NCBI RefSeq assembly: GCF_004683905.1
Contig: NZ_CP038438.1
Location: 3,968,001-4,032,000 of the forward strand
Origin: Pseudomonas fluorescens
GTDB taxonomy: Bacteria; Pseudomonadota; Gammaproteobacteria; Pseudomonadales; Pseudomonadaceae
Direction: 5' to 3'
DNA length: 64,000 bases
Below are positions 58,841 to 64,000 of this stretch, one piece after another. Each line of letters starts with the position of its first letter. Position 1 is the first letter of the stretch. The translations under genes were made by a program, and so were the position numbers. The notes beneath the pieces are model-generated. The model was not told the origin of the DNA. It did no database searches and saw only the letters and a list, made by a program, of their open reading frames with translations.

Positions 58841-59062
58841 GGATGAAACTCCTAACACTTTTAGTGAAGGCTTCACCCTTTCGCTACCAAACGAAGGGTG
58901 GCGGCCATGAACAGGTTGGTAGACCGGGTGTTAGGAGCCGGCGCGCCCGAAGGCGCCCTGTACATGACCACCATAAACCCCGATCGCAAATACGATCGGT
59001 GATGGTGACGCTGTACATCTAACACGCGGGCTACCAAACCCGGTCACTGGTTTTCAGTGACC
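58841..59062 (-). promoter_or_regulatory. Structured leader RNA with mutually exclusive pairing over the Shine-Dalgarno of the DUF6124-like gene
   Basis: Reading the minus strand as RNA from 59062 to 58841. Arm A (59037-59019, TTGGTAG ... GTGTTAG) is complementary to arm B (58934-58916, CTAACAC ... CTACCAA) at 17 of 19 positions. Between them stand a CCGATCG hairpin (58980-58999) inside a CACCAT/ATGGTG stem (58969-59007), and a GCGCC-UUCG-GGCGC hairpin (58943-58956). Downstream, the Shine-Dalgarno segment GTGTTAGGAG (58858-58849) is a perfect complement of CTCCTAACAC (58937-58928), and TTGGTAG (58890-58884), displayed in the loop of a CACCCTT hairpin (58874-58900), is complementary to CTACCAA. 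So arm B can pair with A (ribosome-binding site free) or with the Shine-Dalgarno (closed). An 8-bp hairpin (59042-59062) forms the 5' end. The trigger is unknown. Confidence 0.75.
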
Positions 59063-59067
59063 CGAGA

Positions 59068-59096
59068 ACGATAGAACCCACGGTCTAGACGTACAA
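59068..59096 (-). promoter_or_regulatory. Candidate sigma-70 promoter of the leader and DUF6124-like gene
   Basis: Minus strand: TTGTAC (59091-59096), 17-base spacer, TATCGT (59068-59073). Transcription would start near 59061, exactly at the 5' hairpin of the leader. GTCTAGAC (59083-59090), a perfect 8-base palindrome, lies in the spacer. Confidence 0.5.
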
Positions 59097-59281
59097 GCCG
59101 GCGGATTCTGTCTTAGGTGTAGGGGGAGGCGCAAGGTGGTGTAGGGCTGAGGTAGTACGGACAACCTCATCTTAAACAGACTGAATCTCAACCGTTTAAA
59201 TTGAAGACGCTGTACCAAGGCACGAGTCCAAACAAGTCTGATAGAGTCGGCACCGGTTCATTCGTTGACAGGGAGTCAAAC

Positions 59282-59827
59282 ATGGCAAAGCCAGCCGCAC
59301 GCATCACCGATCCCACCAGTTGCCCAATGCCTGGGCACGGCCCCAAAGCAATCGCTTCCGGTTCCCCCGACGTATTCTTCGACGGACTGGCGGCTGCTCG
59401 AAAAGGCGATACTTGCACTTGTGGTAGTGCGTTGGCTTCAGCGGTTTCCGGGACAGTTTTCATAAACGGCAAAAACGCCGCGCTTGTCGGCACCACGGGT
59501 ACGCATGGAGACGTTGTGACTGGTGGATCGGGAACAGTGATCATCGGTGACTCCCATACACCAGCTCCTTTTACAGCCCCTACCCCGATCATCGTTCACC
59601 CTGGTTGGATCAGCTTCAATATTCCAGGGGAGGAGTCATATCAGGGCATGAGTTGCTCCGCACACTTTGACGACGGATCTACCCTATCAGGCGTTTTTGA
59701 TAACACCAACACAGTGAAATTTCTCAATATCCCCGGGAAAATCTGTCACAAGCTTGAATTCGGTACACAAGAGGAATCGGCCGCTGGTTCGATCTTCGAT
59801 ACGTTATTCAACGCTTCTTTGAAATAA
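59282..59827 (+). CDS. PAAR-repeat T6SS spike protein with C-terminal extension (second cassette)
   Basis: 181 residues from the ATG at 59282 (MAKPAARITDPTSCPMPGHG), with GGGAG upstream; an earlier in-frame start lacks support. The PAAR domain (about 1-100) is close to that of the protein at 47472: ITDPTSCPMPGHG, TCTCGSAL, and GTHGDVVTGGSGTVIIGDS with likely Cys/His metal ligands. Residues about 108-181 (HPGWISFNIPGEESYQGMSC ...) form a different extension, without a recognised domain, which may dock its cargo. It heads a three-gene plus-strand cassette. Confidence 0.9.
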   Translation: MAKPAARITDPTSCPMPGHGPKAIASGSPDVFFDGLAAARKGDTCTCGSALASAVSGTVFINGKNAALVGTTGTHGDVVTGGSGTVIIGDSHTPAPFTAPTPIIVHPGWISFNIPGEESYQGMSCSAHFDDGSTLSGVFDNTNTVKFLNIPGKICHKLEFGTQEESAAGSIFDTLFNASLK

Positions 59828-59837
59828 GGATTTTTTC

Positions 59838-60620
59838 ATGACTGAACCATTGCTCGTCACGGGAAGCTACGTTGTCCAGAAAGCACACGCGCTCGAAAAT
59901 TCGCCCTTGGATATGGCCATTGCGGGAATGGAAGGTGCTGCTACAAGATTTTCTGTAGACGCTATATCGGATGCAAAAGTACGCACCAACTACATGAACA
60001 ACATCAAACGTATGTCAGTGGAAACAAAAGCCGAAGTTGCTGCAGGAAGGCTTAGTGCTAAAGAAGGAGCAGCGTTCTGCCAAGAGATGCGAAACAGAAT
60101 TTTGCTGGAGCACCGAAAATACACTTCGGCACAAGGCGTGGCCTTTGCCGAGAGAAAAAAGAGACTTCCTCCAACGCTTCAGGAAACGCTAGATAAATAC
60201 GCATTAAAAACCGCAAAAGTGGAATACAGCAAACTTACTCCGGAACAAAAAAGCAAAGTTTACTATGAGATTCTTGACTCAGCAGGGCGGGACAATGCAC
60301 CGGTAAGTAGGGGAACCAAGAAATTAAGAATTATGGGGAAAGTCGGTTTATTGGTCACCGCCACCTTCGCCGTTTATGAAATTATGAATGCTGACAACAA
60401 AGTGAAGGAAACAGCCAGACAAGGAATCATCATCGGCGGTGGGGCTGCGGGTGGTGGGGTGGCGGGCTTGGGCGTTTCCGCATTTTGCGGGCCTGGTGCC
60501 ATTGCATGTGCTGTAGCAATCGTCTTGGCAGGCAGTATCGCAGGAGGCATTGCTGGTAGCGTTGTTGCTGATACCTTTGATGAAGAGTTGGAGGAATTTT
60601 CCAAATGGGACGCGCTATGA
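59838..60620 (+). CDS. Candidate T6SS pore-forming effector
   Basis: 260 residues, no signal peptide. A soluble, charged N-terminal part (about 1-170) is followed by a hydrophobic region with two or three helices (about 174-192 and 195-250) rich in Gly and Ala: GIIIGGGAAGGGVAGLGVSA and GSIAGGIAGSVVAD are glycine-zipper patterns (G-x3-G) typical of membrane-inserting toxins. It starts 10 bases after the PAAR gene, with AAGGA before the ATG, and its stop overlaps the next start (ATGA). The gene is A+T-richer and uses different codons from the core genes. The effector role is inferred from position and the hydrophobic tail; no enzymatic motif was seen. Confidence 0.6.
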   Translation: MTEPLLVTGSYVVQKAHALENSPLDMAIAGMEGAATRFSVDAISDAKVRTNYMNNIKRMSVETKAEVAAGRLSAKEGAAFCQEMRNRILLEHRKYTSAQGVAFAERKKRLPPTLQETLDKYALKTAKVEYSKLTPEQKSKVYYEILDSAGRDNAPVSRGTKKLRIMGKVGLLVTATFAVYEIMNADNKVKETARQGIIIGGGAAGGGVAGLGVSAFCGPGAIACAVAIVLAGSIAGGIAGSVVADTFDEELEEFSKWDAL

Positions 60621-60961
60621 CAAAGCAACAAAGAGCGGATATTCGCTGGGCATTGTCAGACGCATTCGTTGATAACGAAGTCGACTATGCTGCGATTGCG
60701 CGGCAGACAGAAGAATTTGATAGAGACGAAATCAAGCGAATTTTGTTTGAAGAGGTAGCGCCTGTTTGTCACTCCAACCTTGAAAGTACACTTCCGACTA
60801 TCTGGCTTTGTTTCAATAGAGAAGAGCTGGAAAACGACATTGAAGAAATGCTTAATGCAAAGAAACATAACTGGATGAAGAATCAGCTAAACTCTCTATT
60901 GGTAAAATGGCTAAAACACAGATACAAATATATTTGGCACAATATAGAAACTCATTATTAA
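60617..60961 (+). CDS. Candidate immunity protein, DUF7079-like
   Basis: 114 residues from the ATG at 60617 (MTKQQRADIRWALSDAFVDN), which overlaps the effector stop as ATGA. Soluble and acidic in the first half (VDYAAIARQTEEFDRDEIKR), basic at the end (WLKHRYKYIWHN). The phrase LSDAFVDNEVDYAAIARQ and FEEVAPVCHSNL resemble the DUF7079 family often seen with T6SS effectors, but that match is from memory and tentative. Coupled position is that of an immunity gene. If the partner really is a pore former, a soluble immunity protein would be unusual. Confidence 0.55.
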   Translation: MTKQQRADIRWALSDAFVDNEVDYAAIARQTEEFDRDEIKRILFEEVAPVCHSNLESTLPTIWLCFNREELENDIEEMLNAKKHNWMKNQLNSLLVKWLKHRYKYIWHNIETHY

Positions 60962-61111
60962 CAACCCGAAAGGAATGCAGTACCAAAAAGCACACCAACT
61001 TATCATCTGCAACAAACAATCAAATTTCGCTAGAGGCCCTTAGCGAAGATCCGTTCAAAAACGGCAAGGACGATCAGAACGTCTAGACAGGAACGCTCAC
61101 AAAAGCGGACT
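60962..61111. other. Intergenic region after the second PAAR cassette
   Basis: 150 A+T-rich bases between convergent genes. CTTAGCGAAGATC-type sequence at about 61040 is not part of a convincing terminator, and no gene is seen. Confidence 0.4.
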
Positions 61112-61570
61112 TCACTTGGAGAATATATAAATCATCGTCCCACCACCGTCACGAACGAAAGCTTGGCACTCAATTGCAACTCCTCTCTGCTCAACCGTAG
61201 CGATCTCTCCGCTATCATTAAGCGCCCGCGCCCTACACTGCTTCGAATATTTCATAATATCGGCGGCTGATCGTGTCGAAACCAAACTACCTGCCCTTCC
61301 TACTAGATCATAGAATTGCTGAACCGGGGTCGGACCTTCCCATGAGATCGCAACATTCGGTAGGCCGGTTGCGCAGCTAAGAGACAAAGTCATGTATCGC
61401 CCATCACGAAAGTGCGTTGTCTGTTTGCCTTCGGTTTGCCTATCCAGTGTTAAGTGACGCTCCGCATAAAGTTTCGAAAGAATTGACTCGCAATTATCAG
61501 CAAGCGCGCTGTTAGAAAGCGTCAAAAGAGCAATGATGGTACCAACGCTGATCCGAAATTTACCGCTCAT
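61112..61570 (-). CDS. Hypothetical periplasmic protein (152 aa)
   Basis: 152 residues with a signal peptide MSGKFRISVGTIIALLTLSN (cleavage after SALA, about residue 24). The mature part has four or five Cys residues (DNCESIL, SLSCATG, KQCRARA, IECQAFV), which may form disulfides. No domain was recognised. A+T-rich like the adjacent cassette, and convergent with it. It could be a second, periplasmic immunity protein, but the opposite orientation argues for caution. Confidence 0.6.
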   Translation of the reverse strand: MSGKFRISVGTIIALLTLSNSALADNCESILSKLYAERHLTLDRQTEGKQTTHFRDGRYMTLSLSCATGLPNVAISWEGPTPVQQFYDLVGRAGSLVSTRSAADIMKYSKQCRARALNDSGEIATVEQRGVAIECQAFVRDGGGTMIYIFSK

Positions 61571-61756
61571 GAGCGTCCTTTTGTGATCGTTTTCGATCAG
61601 TTCTTCAATTAAAAGGGGGTAGATTTATTACTGCCAAGCATTCCCCCAATGCTTGGCTAATTTTTGAGCATAGACCTCCGCCAGCTACCAAACCCGTCCG
61701 TCCCCCATTCCTGATAAACTCCCCACCTCCCAGCCCCACCCAATCCAGAACCGCCA

Positions 61757-62752
61757 ATGTCCCCTATCTCCGCCACACCCGCCCCACTCTCCCGCCGCTT
61801 CTCCGTCGCCCCGATGATGGACTGGACTGACCGCCACTGCCGTTTCTTCCTACGCCTCCTGTCGAAGAACGCCCTGCTCTACACCGAAATGGTCACCACC
61901 GGCGCCCTCCTCAACGGCGATCACGAACGCTTCCTCCGTCACAACGAAGCCGAGCATCCGCTGGCACTGCAGCTCGGCGGTAGCGTTCCGCTGGATCTGG
62001 CCGCTTGCGCGCGCATGGCGCAGGAGCATGGTTACGACGAAGTGAATCTGAATGTTGGCTGCCCAAGTGATCGGGTGCAGAACAATATGATCGGTGCGTG
62101 CCTGATGGGGCATCCGCAGTTGGTGGCGGATTGTGTGAAGGCGATGCGCGATGCGGTGTCGATTCCGGTGACGGTGAAGCATCGGATCGGGATCAATGGG
62201 CGGGACAGTTACGCCGAGTTGTGTGATTTCGTCGGTACGGTGCGGGATGCCGGGTGTACCAGTTTTACCGTGCATGCGCGGATTGCGATTCTGGAGGGCT
62301 TGTCGCCGAAGGAGAATCGCGACATTCCGCCGTTGCGGTATGACGTGGCGGCGCAGTTGAAGGCGGATTTCCCAGAGCTGGAGATTGTGCTGAACGGCGG
62401 GATCAAGACGATGGAGGCCTGCCATGAACATTTGCAGACCTTCGACGGTGTGATGCTCGGGCGTGAGGCTTATCACAATCCGTATTTGCTGGCGGAGGTG
62501 GATCAGCAGTTGTTCGGCAGCAGCGCGCCGGTGATCAGCCGGGCCGAGGCGCTGGCGCAGTTGCGGCCTTATATTGCCGAGCATCTGCAAGCGGGCGGTG
62601 CGATGCATCACATCACGCGGCACGTGCTGGGGCTGGGCACCGGGTTCCCGGGGGCGCGTAAATTCCGTCAGTTGTTGTCGGTGGATATTCACAAGGCCAA
62701 AGATCCGTTGGCGTTGCTGGATCAGGCTGGCGAGTTGCTGCAAGGGCGTTGA
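61757..62752 (+). CDS. dusA: tRNA-dihydrouridine(20/20a) synthase
   Basis: 331 residues. FMN enzyme reducing U20/U20a in the D-loop of tRNA. RRFSVAPMMDWTDRHCRFFL (N-terminal), LNVGCPSDRVQNNMIGACLM (catalytic Cys near residue 109), VTVKHRIGI and HARIAILEGLSPKENRDIPP are the DusA signatures; the C-terminal helical domain is complete. Length is normal. It ends in a hairpin region shared with the convergent uppP. The other Dus gene (dusC) is at 25950. Confidence 0.95.
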   Translation: MSPISATPAPLSRRFSVAPMMDWTDRHCRFFLRLLSKNALLYTEMVTTGALLNGDHERFLRHNEAEHPLALQLGGSVPLDLAACARMAQEHGYDEVNLNVGCPSDRVQNNMIGACLMGHPQLVADCVKAMRDAVSIPVTVKHRIGINGRDSYAELCDFVGTVRDAGCTSFTVHARIAILEGLSPKENRDIPPLRYDVAAQLKADFPELEIVLNGGIKTMEACHEHLQTFDGVMLGREAYHNPYLLAEVDQQLFGSSAPVISRAEALAQLRPYIAEHLQAGGAMHHITRHVLGLGTGFPGARKFRQLLSVDIHKAKDPLALLDQAGELLQGR

Positions 62753-62772
62753 TGCCCTCCCTCCGTAACACG

Positions 62773-62798
62773 CGCCAGGCGGGGTGATCCGCCTGGCG
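62773..62798. terminator. Shared hairpin between dusA and uppP
   Basis: CGCCAGGCGG-GGTGAT-CCGCCTGGCG is a perfect 10-bp GC-rich stem, centred between the two convergent stops. It lacks a T run on either side, so termination strength is uncertain. Confidence 0.6.
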
Positions 62799-62804
62799 TG
62801 CGCA

Positions 62805-63638
62805 TCACCCCGCCGCCGCTTCCGTCCAGTTCACCCAGCCAAACACCCACGTCGCCAGAATCAACAAGCCAAACGCGATCCGATACCAGGCGAACGCGGC
62901 GTAGCTGTGGTTGGCGATGAATTTGAGCAGGCCGCGCACGGCGATCATGGCGAAGATGAAGGCGATGACAAAACCGAGGGCGAACACTGGCAGGTCGCTG
63001 GCCTGGAACAGGTCACGGTATTTGTAGCCGGAGTACACCGCGGCGCCGACCATGGTCGGCATGGCGAGGAAAAACGAGAACTCTGTGGCGGCTTTCCGGG
63101 ACAAGCCGAACAATAAACCGCCGATGATGGTCGAGCCCGAGCGCGACGTGCCGGGAATCATCGCCAGGCATTGCACGAAACCGATTTTCAACGCGTCTGA
63201 CCAGCGCATGTCGTCGACGTGATCGACGCTCACCACATGATTGCGCTGTTCGGCCCACAACATGACGATGCCGCCCACCACCAAGGCCATGGCTACGGTG
63301 ATCGGGTTAAACAGGTATTGATGGATTTTGTCAGCGAACAGTACGCCGAGGACCACCGCCGGGAGGAAGGCGATCAGCAGGTTGAGGGTGAAACGCTGCG
63401 CATTGCGTTGGGTGGGCAGGCCTTTGACGATGTCGAAGATCTTCGGGCGAAACTCCCAGACCACGGCCAGGATCGCGCCCAGCTGAATAATGATGTTGAA
63501 CGCCATCGCGCGTTCGCCGCCGAAGTCCAGCAGGTCGGCGACGATGATCTGGTGGCCGGTACTGGAGATCGGCAAGAACTCGGTCAGGCCTTCTACCGCG
63601 CCCAATATCAACACCTGGATAAAGGTCCAGAAATCCAT
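62805..63638 (-). CDS. uppP: Undecaprenyl-diphosphate phosphatase
   Basis: 277 residues, about eight transmembrane segments. Recycles undecaprenyl diphosphate to the lipid carrier of cell-wall synthesis; overproduction gives bacitracin resistance (BacA). Both active-site motifs are visible: [18 protein letters not shown] (about 15-32) and [17 protein letters not shown] (about 160-176). Length and topology are normal. It is convergent with dusA, and the start at 63638 is the first ATG of the conserved N-terminus ([17 protein letters not shown]). Confidence 0.96.
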   Translation of the reverse strand: MDFWTFIQVLILGAVEGLTEFLPISSTGHQIIVADLLDFGGERAMAFNIIIQLGAILAVVWEFRPKIFDIVKGLPTQRNAQRFTLNLLIAFLPAVVLGVLFADKIHQYLFNPITVAMALVVGGIVMLWAEQRNHVVSVDHVDDMRWSDALKIGFVQCLAMIPGTSRSGSTIIGGLLFGLSRKAATEFSFFLAMPTMVGAAVYSGYKYRDLFQASDLPVFALGFVIAFIFAMIAVRGLLKFIANHSYAAFAWYRIAFGLLILATWVFGWVNWTEAAAG

Positions 63639-64000
63639 TAATCCTCCGTCAGAGCGCTCTTGATGAGCGACCGGTCAACTGTATTCAGGAATTGAGTATC
63701 TGAAGTTAAACAATCGGTATAACGCGACACCCATTGCCTGATCAGGCGACGGAGAATATGTCTTATCAAAAGACACACTCAAGCCATGTTAATAAACGTC
63801 CGCCTACGAACTGCTCAAAAAATATTTAGGGCTATAGTAGAAAAAAGTTCGATTGGCCAATAAAGTGTGACCCAGCTCACATTGTCTCAGGATCGTCGAC
63901 AGTGGCAATTGGACATGAATAAAGCCATCGCCATAGATTCAAAATAGTGGCACAATTCCACATTGCCACCATGTAACGACTAGTTCACAGCCCCGAGAAA
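63639..64000. other. Upstream of uppP: no gene seen to window end
   Basis: 362 bases without a gene. It contains a near-consensus CRP/Vfr site at 63866-63881 and an A+T-rich tract at 63780-63850. It probably holds divergent promoters for uppP and for a gene beyond the window. Confidence 0.5.
63866..63881. promoter_or_regulatory. CRP/Vfr-type binding site
   Basis: TGTGA-CCCAGC-TCACA, a perfect inverted repeat with the 6-base spacer of the CRP consensus; the flanking AAAG and TT extend the match. Pseudomonas Vfr and Crp recognise this type of site. The regulated gene would be to the right of the window, or uppP. Confidence 0.65.

Noticed and set aside
58884-59018. 44-codon minus-strand ORF in the DUF6124 leader, starting MYSVTITDR
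   Set aside because: No ribosome-binding site, and every part of it is accounted for by the RNA helices. A regulatory upstream ORF cannot be fully excluded.

Overview
The window is chromosomal DNA of a Pseudomonas, most likely the P. fluorescens group. The evidence is a GC-rich, tightly packed gene set in an order typical of the genus (purF-cvpA-dedD-folC-accD-trpF-truA-fimV-asd-like-asd-leuB-methyltransferase-leuD-leuC-lysR), the GxxTTGCTCGCGA-type REP palindromes, a ROSE-controlled ibpA, and Pseudomonas-restricted families such as the DUF6124-like gene. Every statement here comes from reading the sequence; no search was run.

Layout. 1-15652 is a long minus-strand housekeeping block: purine, folate and fatty-acid precursors, tryptophan, leucine and aspartate-family amino acids, tRNA pseudouridylation and the polar hub protein FimV. 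15794-20031 (plus) holds a LysR regulator and a five-PAS GGDEF-EAL protein. 20118-25827 is a chaperone cluster: an HscC-type Hsp70, a J-domain/DUF805 protein, a DUF1266 protein and the small heat-shock protein IbpA with a sigma-32 promoter and ROSE thermometer. 25950-28971 holds dusC and a TetR/hydrolase/thioesterase operon with a clear palindromic operator. 29153-29669 is a duplicated Ala-Glu tRNA pair, followed by gltX, an EmrAB-type pump, uvrB, an aromatic aminotransferase, tRNA-Asn and an NCS2 purine permease.

40875-61570 is more accessory. It contains a BrnT/BrnA toxin-antitoxin pair, arylamine N-acetyltransferase, xthA, GNAT, a glycine-rich secreted protein, a Cache-GGDEF protein, and an orphan type VI secretion (T6SS) PAAR-lipase-lipoprotein cassette (46219-47969). 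After these come RNase T2, a periplasmic PheC-like protein, an Lrp/acetylpolyamine amidohydrolase/ornithine cyclodeaminase/permease module, an EAL protein, a chemoreceptor, a DUF6124-like gene with a strikingly structured leader, and a second PAAR cassette (59282-60961) that is A+T-richer than its surroundings. 61757-63638 returns to housekeeping (dusA, uppP).

The most unusual signal is the roughly 220-nt leader of the DUF6124-like gene (58841-59062, minus strand). A central segment is complementary both to an upstream segment and to the Shine-Dalgarno region, a mutually exclusive arrangement expected of a translational riboswitch or comparable RNA switch. The two PAAR cassettes and the HscC/J/DUF1266 cluster are the next most interesting items.
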